Positions 14,755 to 25,696 of a stretch of 64,000 bases of DNA are shown here, one piece after another. The first letter of the stretch is position 1, and every line of letters begins with the position of its first letter. Source of the DNA: Neurospora tetrasperma FGSC 2508. Taxonomy: Eukaryota; Ascomycota; Sordariomycetes; Sordariales; Sordariaceae. Where the stretch lies: contig NW_009799100.1 in assembly GCF_000213175.1 (NCBI RefSeq), positions 556,132-620,131 of the forward strand. Direction: 5' to 3'. The notes below the pieces were generated by a model. It did not search any database and was not told the origin of the DNA. It was given only the letters and a program-made list of their open reading frames with translations. Position numbers and translations under genes: made by a program.

Positions 14755-16505
14755 TTAGAATTGATAGAGGGGGTAATAACTTATTTATCGAAAAAGGGGG
14801 AGGTTATTAAAAACTATAAGGGTTTGAGAATCTTTCTTTTATTTTAAATTTTATTTATTATTCCTTTATTATATATTTCTATGGATAATTATATTTTTTA
14901 TATTTTTTATTAGGATTTCTAAAATTGTATTTAGAAACGTATTTAAGTAAGGTAAGCCTATTACTAGTAGTATATAGGATAATATATAATACGCTATTTA
15001 CAATTTTAATTAGAACACTTTCTATTTCAATTAGGTAGGTACGTACGGTTATACGAAGGTAGCGGTATTTATAATTATATATAGTAAATAGCCCCGGCAG
15101 GCAGGTATTAGTAAAGGAAGAGTTTTAGTATATATATATAACTTTTAAAAGAGTTAAAAATACTTAGCTACTCTTAGACTTTCCTTCTTACCCTAGTAAT
15201 TTTATTATACCCTACCCTATTTCTATACTACTTAATTCTACTATAGCTTTCTTTATATAGTAATTTTATTAAACTAATTACTATTTATTACTTTCTTTAT
15301 CCTACATTCGCTAAATTACGCTTTTAGTATAATAATATAACCAATATTAATATAGAGTCCCCGCCGCCTATTAATAATATAATTATAACTCTTAATAATT
15401 AGATTAATAGTTCTAACTATAATAGTAATTTATATAGTTTTACTATAAACTGGCAACTCGCTCTATAGTTTTTAGAGTACAATCCCTAATTTAGCGCGCT
15501 AATTAATATAATAAAATATCTTAGCCGTTATATAATTAATAAGTTTACTAATAAGATTGTTAGTTGAGGAGACAATAATATATATATTATATTTCCCAAC
15601 TTTATAGCCGATCTTATTGAATAAATAAATATAATCTAATTCAAATAGTTCTTTAATTACGTTTGCTATAAATATATTATCAATTCGAGTAATACCTTAA
15701 GTTAAAATTATAATATCTATAACCCGCTTAACTATCTTCCCTCTAAATTCTTTTAATTTATTTAAAGTATTCTTATTTATAATATTAAGAAGTCAGATAA
15801 TAATAGACGTCTAAGACCAATTATAACCGCTAATTATTTCTTTAGATAATATAAAAATAAACTGTACTTTATATTTTATAGTATTATTAAGCGTATGAAC
15901 GAATTAATTAATATAGATTCGGCAATTTTATACGCTATTAATAGTAATTTTACCTATTTTACGTCCGTACTTTTATTAATTATACTCCCTTAAAACTTAA
16001 TTTTTAATAATAGTAATAGAATTTAGTAAAAGTAGGACTTTAATATTATTATTGGATTTTATAATATTAAAATCTAAACGGCGTATATTAGAGGAATATT
16101 TAATTTAATTCCTACGGTTGCTATTAAATATAATAATATAATTTTTAGAAGAAAATATATAGAGGAGCTAATTACTACTAATTAACGCCTTTACAACTAC
16201 CTATAGACTTTGCGTTATAATATATATCCTAATAGTTATATTATTAAAAATAGTAATATTAATTTTATTAATATTTAGAAGTTCGGAGAAATCGCCTAGT
16301 TAATTAATAAAACTCGTAAAGCTATATAGCTACTAATTAGGGCTATTCCTATTTTAATTTATATTAAAATTCTAATTACTAAAGTAACCCTAAAAAAGGT
16401 ATATAAAGTTCCAACCCGGATTATATAATTATATTTAATTATTATTAGTAAAAGTAATAATAAAGGAAAAATATATCCGACTTTCGCTAGTACCCTTACT
16501 AATTA
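14755..16505. repeat. Right arm of the large inverted repeat
   Basis: Inverse copy of 9726-11466. It covers the end of the pol-like region of element 1, a GC-richer promoter-like block near 15030-15160, and the start of a further frame-bearing segment near 15345 that has the position of a post-pol accessory region. Confidence 0.7.
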
Positions 16506-17646
16506 TAATTAAAATTGCGCTAATCTTAATATTAAAATTAATTAAAATTTATGTACTAAAATTAAAAAAAATTATTAAAATGTATATAGAAAATAAAGAA
16601 AAGTATAAATATTAATTTACTAACTTTTATTCCTTTTCGTAGAATGAATTTATTCGTAATATTGAAACTATATTCAATTTAGCCTTTAATAGAAGAAGTT
16701 AAAGAATTATTAATTTTATTAACCGTATCCCTTCGAAAATGATTTTATTGGTTATTTAATATTCTAATTATAGTACTAGCCTCCCCAAGTAAATTAGCGG
16801 TCTACTAGGAAGATTAAACTACTTCTATTATATTTAAATAGCACCGGCTAAATTAATTTTACATAAACTTCTAATAATCGAGAATATAATCAATTATATT
16901 ATTAAAATTAATAAAGAACCTATTATACATATTAACTTTATTTTTAATAAAGAAATTAAAAATATATTAAAATATACTTTTAATACGTAATTTATAGTAT
17001 TAAAAACGTCGAATAAATATTAGAGTTAAATTGTATAGAAAATATGAATAAAATTAACAATTCTCTATATTAAATTTAGAAAAATATAGGAACTTCGTAT
17101 TAAATACTTCCCTCTAACTTCATTTATTAGTAGGAATTGTATATTCGATATTATCCGTAGTATTACTACTCCTTATAGAGTCTACTCCAATAATCTTCCG
17201 CTACTATATATACCTAGCTTAACCGGTTTATTTAATAAATTCTACTCTATAACAGCCTATTCGGGTTTTTACTTTAGTTCTTTATTTACTGCCTACTCCT
17301 CTCGCCGTAGTTACCTTCCTAATACTTAGGAGTAGGAGGATTTTCTACTAGAATGTAAATATTCTCGTTAAAATATGTATTATATAGATAAGAATAAGGA
17401 GATAAATAATAAAGAATTTAATAAGCATTTAGTATATTATAATTATAATTATTAAAGGATTATTACTAGGTTATTAAGTTGGGTATTTTATTTGGAAGGT
17501 CGTACGCTTTATATATTTAACAGTTAATTTAAATATAAATTATTGGATAAAGGCTCTAATAAATAATAAGATCTTTTATATATATAGTTAGATTTAATAA
17601 TATTGCGTAGATAGCGAGCACTTTTCTCCTTTTATCGAGGGGGAGA

Positions 17647-17985
17647 TATTATAAGGCATTTTTAGTAAATACCTAAATACTTTATCTTATTATAATAATT
17701 ATTCACTAGAGCATATAATTCATTATATAAAAATATTCGTCCTATTAACCTCTATTAAAGTTGACGGATTATTAATTAATATTATACCAACCTAACGTTT
17801 ATTTTACTTATATTTAATAAAATCGTATACAAGGTCCCAGGTTGAGGCTCGCGATAGCTCTTACCTTTAACCTCCTTTAATAAGACTATCGTTAATTATT
17901 ATATACTATTACTCTATTTAATAACCAATTACTCACTCTATCGTTCTCTATTATTATCACTTATAAAGTATATTATCGCGTAACA
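17647..17985 (+). repeat. 3' LTR of element 1 (339 bp)
   Basis: Inverse-orientation copy of the element 2 LTRs with the same 339-bp length. It is preceded by a purine-rich tract ending at 17646. Its partner 5' LTR should lie left of the window. Confidence 0.8.
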
Positions 17986-18059
17986 AATACAATATTCAAC
18001 TATTCTTTTTACCCTCTCATACTTCTCATAAGATTCAACCGCTTGACCGCTCTATCTTT

Positions 18060-18660
18060 TCAGGTGTTAAATTATATTTTAAAGACTTAACTAGGGATTT
18101 CGCTAGCTTTCTAATATCTATATTAGTAAATAAACAACGGTTTCTTAAGTATTACTAAGAAGCCTTAAGAAGGGGGGTAAGCACCAGAAACCTCTGATCA
18201 GGGTTTAGAAAGATAGGAATCTAGCCAGTAAATAGATTTATTATTATCGATAACCCCGAGGTAATTATTAATAATAATACTTTACTAGCCTAGCCTTTAC
18301 CACCTAAAATACCACTATTTAAACCTATTTTATAAGGTAATATTATTTTTCCTACCCTTTAGAAGTCTAGGGATACACTAGGAGGCATTTACAACTTCTC
18401 CTCTATCGACTATAATATTAGGACTACTTTTACTAAGGTAGCTAAGGCCCTTAATATTAAAAATACTAAATTCGCTACTAAGGATTACTAGATTTAGTAT
18501 TTATAGACTCAACTAGAATTATAAAAGCCTAAAGGTAAAAGGAAGGTTAAAGAAGGGGGTAATAATAAGTTTATATGGATAGAAGAGATTATTCAAACTT
18601 GTAATGCCTTAAAGGAGGGTCTCAAGCGAAGAAGGGTTACTACGGCAACGACGACGATGA
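18060..18660 (+). mobile_element. pogo/Fot1-like DNA transposon transposase, C-terminal remnant
   Basis: The plus strand reads like the C-terminal end of fungal pogo-family (Fot1/Tan1-type) DDE transposases. First comes a helical segment with a FASFL-like start and a 'SGFRKIGIQPVN' motif near 18190-18240. Then come a proline-rich linker, a 'FTKVAKALNIKNTK' helix near 18430-18475, and a lysine-rich 'PKGKRKVKEGGNNKF' stretch near 18530-18575. In-frame stops are frequent, and the catalytic DDE core and N-terminal DNA-binding domains are absent; the LTR fossil ending at 17985 lies just upstream and probably cut it off. A GC-rich stretch near 18825-18860 might be its terminal repeat, but no partner is visible. 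Confidence 0.55.
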
Positions 18661-20400
18661 CGAGACCGCTTTAAGAGCTTGGGAGAGCCCTCCAGCCAAT
18701 TCTCTATATTATTAAAGAGTATTAGGGATAGAATTATAACATTTTGAACCGTTGAAAACGCTGCAAAAGTAGCCAATTTACAATGCTATCTAGCTTCTAG
18801 TAATGAAATTACATAACCGAGGGTAGGGGGTGACCGGGGTTGGGGTCAGCACGTTTAGGCTATATTATTAAAGTTTTCTCCTAGGAATATAGTAATACAT
18901 TTACGCCTAAAGCTAAGGCTATTAACCCAAATCTCGTCAAACTATATCCAATTTTTCCACTAAAATAATATTAATATAGCCCAACAAAGCACAAACTATA
19001 AGCGCGCTTACTAATTCTTAGGGGTAAAGGGCTAGCGGACTAGCTAAAGAATCCGCCGGGTGCCAAATTATTACATAGCAGCTTAAATCGTACGGGCTCT
19101 ATACGGCTCGAATAATAGAAGAGCTCTACAGACCTCTAACCACGGTAGAAATCGCTTAGACTTACAAAGAATCTACAAAAATATAGTAACTTCTTAGCAA
19201 ATCTCTAACGGCACAATAGGCAAGCGACCACATAATCCGTACCCAGGCTGGGCAACTACAGTAATAACATATAAGACTTACCGCTCTATAATATTAAGGA
19301 TACGAATAATCTAAAGTATAGTAAAATTAATGTAAAAGCAGAGCGTTTTAACTATAATCCACTCCTTATACAATATAGGCACCGACTTACGGGCCGGGTC
19401 AATGTAATACCGGGTAAAGGAAATATTAAATATATTACTAAAGGGAGTACAAGGGGGGAAATAATTAATCGGTAGCGGCGTAGGACCTTTGAAGCCGGGG
19501 GTAAACAATACTAGGCTAGTACAACCGTAAAAAGGCAAAGCAACCGGGCTGGGCGCGCCGGGCGCTATTAAAATACTAATCCGATACGCTAGGGTAATTA
19601 AATTATTATTAATATATAATTTATATAAATAGAAAGATCGATTTACCAAGTACAGCCGGGAGACAAAGACGAAGGCCTAAATAACGAAGGTAATAAATTA
19701 GTAATTCATTCTCTTTAAGAGACTCAGCTATCAAATTAACAATATCGCGGGGTAGGGTAGCCATTTCTATTACTACCAAAGTACAATAGTCGTACTATTC
19801 TTGGAAAAAAAGGCAATATATTAAAGCAATTTAAACAAATCTCCCGCATTACTTATCTATAAAGCATTACAACGAGAGGACTAGCATAATTATCATTATT
19901 ATTAATATTATCGTTATTAAATAGATAAGTTAAAGCACCAAAATTATACTTATCAAAATCCATCTCCTCGTTAAAATAAGGGTCGTACTTACTAAAGGAG
20001 ACGGGGTTAGCCGAATTAAATCTAATAATATAATTAGCTCAATTAACGAACTAAAGAAGCTTACAAACTATCGTACAAATAGGTAAATCTATCGAAGCAA
20101 TTTAATTAATTAGATAGAATAATAAAATAAAATAAAATTGGAGTAAAAAGTAAATAATATATAGGAATAAATATACAACTATAAATATAAGAATCTTATA
20201 AATAAAAGAGAAATCTAACCTCTTTAACCGTAAAATCGAGCAACTAATTCTAGCTAATTCTAACTAATCTAATCAATTTGCCCATTTAATCGTTTAAATA
20301 AAACTATTCAAAAATTACGCTCTATTAGAAGCGTTTAAATAACAGTAGTTTTAACACAATTAACAAGCTTCTAGGCACGGGTAAGCGCTATAATCCCCTA
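18661..20400. other. Decayed DNA without a recognisable gene
   Basis: Composition is intermediate between the AT-rich island and normal gene space. I see no conserved protein motif on either strand. The longest frame (19311-19649, minus) has no family resemblance or gene structure and is probably chance. AT bias fades rightward and normal composition begins near 20,400. Confidence 0.5.
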
Positions 20401-21531
20401 TAATCTGGCCCAAAAGAGAGTCCTACACTCCCGTAGGCGTGGTAAGGTGCGCATGTGGCGCTTTTGACTCCTATCATTGTCCCATATCGATTATAACTAA
20501 ACAGACGCACGGATCAGCTTAGCATTATTGAACCAATCAGAAGGCGTACATCCATACGCACTAACCATCTACACCCCTATCTATAGGTGGGTCCCAAGAA
20601 CCAAACTAACAAACAAACCAGTATTGTATTGTAGGATCGAGCGACCGGCAACGGTTATCTAGGTAGGTAGGCAGGTGCTGTTTTATGGACCTGGACCGGA
20701 TCTGGACCTGGATTGGACCTGGGCTATATGTAACCCGGGATATATGCCGATCACTGTTAAGAAGAAGTACATATACAAACCGCTTAACAGGAGTGCCTGG
20801 GAATAGTGGAACACCCCGTTTACCCAGTATCGACAGTCGTCTGCTAGAGGTGATTGTATGTGAGGACGAGATGAATGAATCGCCCCTGGGCAAGAAATAC
20901 GGCGTTGAGAAAAGAGACCCAAGAAAAATTTAGCGACCGGTGACCAGATGAAAGTACCTCTAAATAAGGGGGTTGAGGTGGTACGAGTCCTCCGTGCTGT
21001 GCAGGCACTTATTTAACGGAAGAATGATTGGCAGGTTGGTAGGTATGAAGTCCGGCATTGCGACATACTTGTGGGCGAGCTACATGTAGGTGTTGTGTAA
21101 AACTACCTTTGAGGAAGTCAATGATTATCAAGTTTCCTCGATAATATCCAGCTTCCAGGTAGGTAGATGACCCTCCACGCGAGATACAACATCAAGAGCC
21201 CAACTGACTGACTGACTTCGAGTACAGCCCATAAATGTTATGGTACGCTTCAAGTTGTCGCGCTCGTACTGCCCACTGAAGACAAGACAAGACCATGACC
21301 CAAGTGAAAAGAACGCAACGCCAAGCAAGTTCATGATATCGTGATTTCGTGTAGTTATGCTAGTACATACCCCATTATCTCCCATATCCCAAGTCGTATC
21401 TATCCGTCATCACATCATATTCCCTTCATGTTCGTGTTCCACGTATGTATCCAATCATTAAATCCATCAATCATGACTCCATCCACTCATTACCGACCCC
21501 TCTCTCCTCTCTCTCTCTTCTTTCCATCACA
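20401..21531. other. Intergenic spacer at the island boundary
   Basis: Normal-composition spacer between the AT-rich island and the first gene. It holds a short run of GACCTGGA-type units at about 20685-20730 and copies of the TAGGTAGGTA motif near 20659-20672 and 21158-21168. A C-rich pyrimidine stretch (21481-21600) runs over the 3' end of the next gene. No coding region is supported. Confidence 0.5.
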
Positions 21532-24220
21532 CTAATCCTCCCCACCCCCCTCCCCCTTACCACCCTCCCCTTTCTCCGCCTTATCCCCACCACCCATCCC
21601 AAAGAAACTCTTCCTCTTACTCGTACCCGGACTCCGACTCTCCCCCCTCCTTCTATCCTCCGCCGCAATACTCATCCCTCTCGCTGCCCCCCTCCTCGTG
21701 GTCGACCCCGGTCTCATCGGCATCCCAGGCGCTCCATTATTCGAGTTCAAGCTCCCATCGCGATTCAACCCGCTCCCGCCCTGGGATTTGGACCGACGGA
21801 CTTCTTCCAATGCGGGCCGCGCTTGTTCTTTGGAAATTACCAGGCCCTGGGTGATGCTCATGATGTCGCCGTCTTCGACGGAGCACATGGATGGCCAGAC
21901 TACGAGGAGGATATCATCTGGGTCGATCTCTTCTTCTTGCGGGGTATCTGAATTCTGAGGATCTTCGTGATGGTTGTGCAGATGCGAGTGGGAATGGGAG
22001 TGCGCGAGGTTATGCCCCTTGCTATCTGAGTCTGGCCCGGGGGTAGATAACGGGGCGCCGGCTCCGATTGTGGATGCGCCGTCGTCGCCGTCGCCGCCGT
22101 CTGTGAGCGTCACTGAAAAGGGCCGCTGTTGGTGAGAGTTGGAGGAAACAAATTCAGGCAGGTCCAGAACTTGCCAGTCAAAGTCATCGTAGGGCGGTCC
22201 GAAGTAAGGCTCGATTTTCATGCTGGCTAGTTGGATCCGCATCCATTGCTCGCAGGCGAGCTTGCACGCTTGTTCGAGGCCGGAGACGAAGGACTCGAAC
22301 GCTAGGGCGGACAAGAGGTGTTGTACGAGCCAGGAGACTTCCCTTACTACCGTCTTTACTCGCCTTGCGCCCTGCTCGATTTGGCGCTCGGGCATGGTGG
22401 CTAGTAGGGTTGATCGTAGATGTAGTTCTCGCGCGGGGTTTTCGTCTTCCAAGACGCGGAGGAACTTGACTAGGTTCTCGTCGTCATCGTCGAGGAGGTA
22501 AACGGGTCGGAAAAGGTGGCGGTGTAAAGCGCGGGAGAGGACGGCGAGCACGGCGGAGATGCGCATGCCCTTGGCGGCTGGGGAGTTGGATTGCGGCAAG
22601 GGGATTTGGAGTTGAGTGGCGTGTTTGAGGTAGGGCGAGTTGCGGAGGTTGGCCCAGCAGGAGGGATCAGAGAGGATGGGCTCGGGAAGGGAGGGGCGGA
22701 AGGTGGATTCGACGAGGGTGACGATGGAGGTCCAGATTTTGTCGAGGATTTCGACGCTAAGCACGGGTTAGCAGCTGAAATCCAGGACTTCCTTGAGGGA
22801 GTGAGGCAAAGTGAACACGGTGGGAAGAATGGCCAGAAGTCAGAAAAGATGGAAAAACTCACTAGACGTCCTCGCTGTCGGTATGAAGCTTAATCTGATA
22901 CGACGCCAGAATATCCAGCTTCTCCTCGGCTGTTTGGAGGCTGTCTTCTGTCTCGTCAAGTCGGTTCTGAAGGTCTGCAGACCGGGCAACGGCCGTGTCC
23001 GCACGGATGGTCTCGGCTTTGAGTTTGCTGTACAGGGCCTCGATCTCTGCAGTCTTCTCGGCCAATGTGTGCTTGAGAGAGACGACCTCCTCCTCAGCGG
23101 CCTTGAGCGATGCCTTCAGACTCTCAATCTCAGTTGTCTTTTCAGCCTCGGTGATCTTGAGGGACTCGAACTCGGCTTTGGTGGCCGTTAGGGCGTCATC
23201 GATTGCTTTGAACTGAGCCTCCAGTGTGGCGACAATCTCTTTGAGGGAAATGATCTCGGCCTCGTTCTTCGTCTTGTCGCTCTCCAAAGTGGTCTTGGAT
23301 TCCTGCAGCGATGCGAGGTCGGCTTCGGCTTGCGCTTTCCATGCCTCGAGAAGGGTCTTGGCGTTGGACAGTGCGGCAATCTCCTCGGCGGCGGCTTCGG
23401 CAGCTTGGGCAGCAGCTTTCTCAAGCTCCTCCTTTGACTTTTCGAGAGCGGCCTTGGCTGCTTCGAGGTCTGAAATCTGCATCCCGCGTAGAGATTTCAT
23501 GTCACTCAACTCGGTGCCCATGTCGTCCCTGAGTTTGGCAAGTTCATATGCTTGGTCCTCCCTAAGCTTGGTCAGCTGCTGCTCTTGATCCTCCTTCAAT
23601 GCGGCCAACTCCTTCTCCTTGTCTTCTTTTAGCGCCGCTAGCTCTCGTTCCTTGTCCTTCTTCAACTCATCCAACTCTTTCTCCTTGTCCTCCTTTAACC
23701 TCATCAGCTCACGCTCGGCATTTTCGGCAGCCATGGCGGCCCTCTTGGCACTGTCCTCCAAATCCCCTTGCAATTTGGCGCGCATGGCATGGAGGTGCAG
23801 GACCTCTTGCACTTTGGACTGGATCACGTCTTCGAGCCCTTCCTTTTCCTTGTCGAGGCGCTTCTTCCAGTCGTCCAGTTCGGAGCGGTAGCGATGGTAC
23901 TCGTCGAGAACCTCACGGTGGGAAATGGACAGCCGCTCGTTCTTTTCCTTGAGCACAATGAACTGACCAAAGACGTCGGCGACCAGCTTGTAGTTGCTGT
24001 CGGCTGTCAGGTCGCGCATGGCCCGGACAAGACCATCGACGGCTTGGGTGGGGTCCATGTTCGCCGAGGAAGGGGAGAAAGGGGAAGCCATGGTTGTTGG
24101 TGATAGCGGGCTTCCAGCAAGGTTGGTGGTGGTGTTGGTGCTGCTGGTGTTGATGGTGGTGGTACCGGCGGCGGAAGCGGTGATGGTTGGCGGAGCCGTG
24201 GTTTCGGTAGTTGTCGACAT
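21532..24220 (-). CDS. Hypothetical long coiled-coil protein (two exons)
   Basis: Exon 1 is 24220-22863 and exon 2 is 22756-21532. The 106-nt intron (22757-22862) has a GTGAGT donor, a GCTAAC branch point and a TTAG acceptor, and splicing keeps the frame to give 860 aa. The start chosen is the ATG at 24220 (MSTTTET); the frame stays open upstream but reads like leader sequence. A Ser/Thr-rich N-terminus (about 1-60) precedes a helical region and a very long charged coiled coil (about 100-450). Within it, 23501-23699 encodes six consecutive 11-residue units of the LKEDKEKELAA type. A globular C-terminal region (about 455-660) and a low-complexity basic tail follow. I do not recognise the family; a scaffold or filament role is only inferred from the coil. 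It is intracellular as far as can be seen. Confidence 0.75.
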
Positions 24221-25696
24221 GGACCGGAGGAAACCACGGAGCGCTTCCTTCTGGGGAGTGTCCAGCTTGGGCAAGTGTTTGTGTATTGTATAATCTACAA
24301 AGTGGTGATGTAAAGTTGTTGAGGTGTAAGAGTCTAGAAATGTTGAAAAGTTTTGAACATGACCGACGTGGCCCAAATGTGTCGGTGATGGCCTCCCGAG
24401 TGGATTGAGTGGATAAGCGGCTGTAGGGCAGTGGGCCGAGTGGCTCTTAGGGACAGGGCCCGGGGTGGTTGGTCGATGCGGAAGCTGAGCATAAATGGAC
24501 GGCGATTGGCATATTTTCAATTTCTCATGCATCAGGCAGAGGCAAGCGGCAGCAGGAACGGATCGGCGACGCAGGGACAAGTCGCGGTTGTTTCGTTGAT
24601 GGGCTGATGACGACGGTCTGGAGTCTGGAGATGAAGCCTCACATGGATTGACGTGTCAAATTCATAGGTAGGTAACGTTTGGTCAATCAACAATATGGGA
24701 CTTCCCTCCAATCTCTACGTGGGTTGAGAGCTGGATGGAGGCTTTCCATTGCCTCGATCTAGGAACTGGGGACGAGGCGCATTTTGAAGGAGCTGACTGC
24801 CGACCTTAGGTTCCTCCAGCGGATGGAAGGGGAAGAAGCGAAGGAAGACAGAGTGGAAGCCTGGGTTTGGAGGAGTGCAGTGTTTGACGTGGCAGTCTCA
24901 ATGACCAGAGACACTGAAAGCTCTGAAAATTAAAGGCGTTGTTTCCTGTACAAATCATTGGCCCAGGGGAACAAGACGCTGTAAACACCCGAACCCCACA
25001 TGCCCAACGGGGCGGACGCCTGCACGTGCAGATTGTAGCCAAAGAAAACCTATCTATTGGTCAGAAGGAAAACAAAAGTGGATCTGCTTCGAAACCGACC
25101 CAAGTCCTGCCCCGGTCCCCGCAACCCGAACCTTCGCAGTTCCCTTTCTGGAGGAGACCATCATCCACATTGCGGCCCGTTCCAGTTCCATCTTCACTTG
25201 TTTCCGTCTCCATCTTCTCCATTTTCCACCCAATCCTCGACATGGACTCCCGGCTTGCCATAATGGGACCACTATCCGGTCGTCTACCAGCAACATCGTC
25301 ATCAACTTTGAGCCTTTGGCTGATTCCCTTCATTCAAGCTGGCATCGCCGCGGCACAGCCCATTAAAATGTACGTTTCCATGGGCGAGGCCTCGACTCAG
25401 CGAATCATCTTCCCTCGCCTATGCACAAAGCCTTACCTGTGCGAACTGACCTCATTCTAGACCATACAGGCATTCAATACAACGATACTTCTACCAATGA
25501 TACCGCGATACCATCTCACTGGAAAGTTGGGTGGTCGTTTCCCCTCCTATCTATCGCTCAACCCTCAAATATGTGCGCCACATTTTCAGAGCAATCATTT
25601 TCCCCGAGCTGAGGCAATTTGTGCCCTCTCCCCCCGACGCACCAAGCATCTTGTCGATTGCTCTCGGGAAAGCAGCACAACTCACCAGCATTCATC
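24221..25696. other. Intergenic region between divergent genes
   Basis: Shared upstream region of the coiled-coil gene (minus) and the NLR-like gene (plus). It holds a TAGGTAGGTA motif at about 24665-24674. Several short frames occur, but none shows a domain, signal peptide or convincing splice continuation into the NLR-like gene. Upstream non-coding exons of the NLR-like gene are possible near 25,360-25,690. Confidence 0.4.

Larger units (their letters stand above)
1..17985 (+). mobile_element. Outermost Ty3/gypsy LTR retrotransposon fossil (element 1, interrupted)
   Basis: Plus-strand relic present in two pieces, 1-861 and about 13759-17985, separated by element 2. The left piece keeps recognisable zinc-binding and integrase-core similarity at about 400-860. 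The right piece continues the integrase core at once after 13754 and runs through a GPY/F-like module and a chromodomain-like tail to about 14790. A long extra segment (about 14800-17646) follows before a purine-rich tract and the 3' LTR (17647-17985). The 5' end lies outside the window. It is broken, with many interruptions spread over its length, and heavily RIP-mutated; age cannot be read from divergence because RIP inflates it. Confidence 0.75.
1..20400. repeat. AT-rich, RIP-like transposon island
   Basis: The whole stretch is strongly AT-rich, rich in TpA, poor in CpA and almost without open frames, in sharp contrast to the sequence after about 20,400. Only short islands keep higher GC, mainly inside the LTRs near 2,500-2,750 and 9,450-9,720. 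This pattern is what repeat-induced point mutation leaves in ascomycete repeats. Most of 1-17985 is explained by three nested LTR retrotransposon fossils, and 18060-18660 by a pogo-like transposase tail. RIP is inferred from composition and from transition-type differences between repeat copies; no index was computed. Confidence 0.85.

Noticed and set aside
14812-15340. A possible separate LTR starting after the purine tract at about 14800
   Set aside because: The start looks LTR-like and is shared by both inverted arms, but I found no second direct copy or target duplication to bound it, so it is treated as part of the post-pol segment.
19311-19649. A 112-codon minus-strand frame in the decayed zone
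   Set aside because: It sits in AT-shifted relic DNA, has no family resemblance and has no neighbouring exon signals.
24939-25460. A 173-codon frame upstream of the NLR-like gene
   Set aside because: No signal peptide, domain or splice link to the NLR-like exons. Composition changes along it like non-coding DNA.
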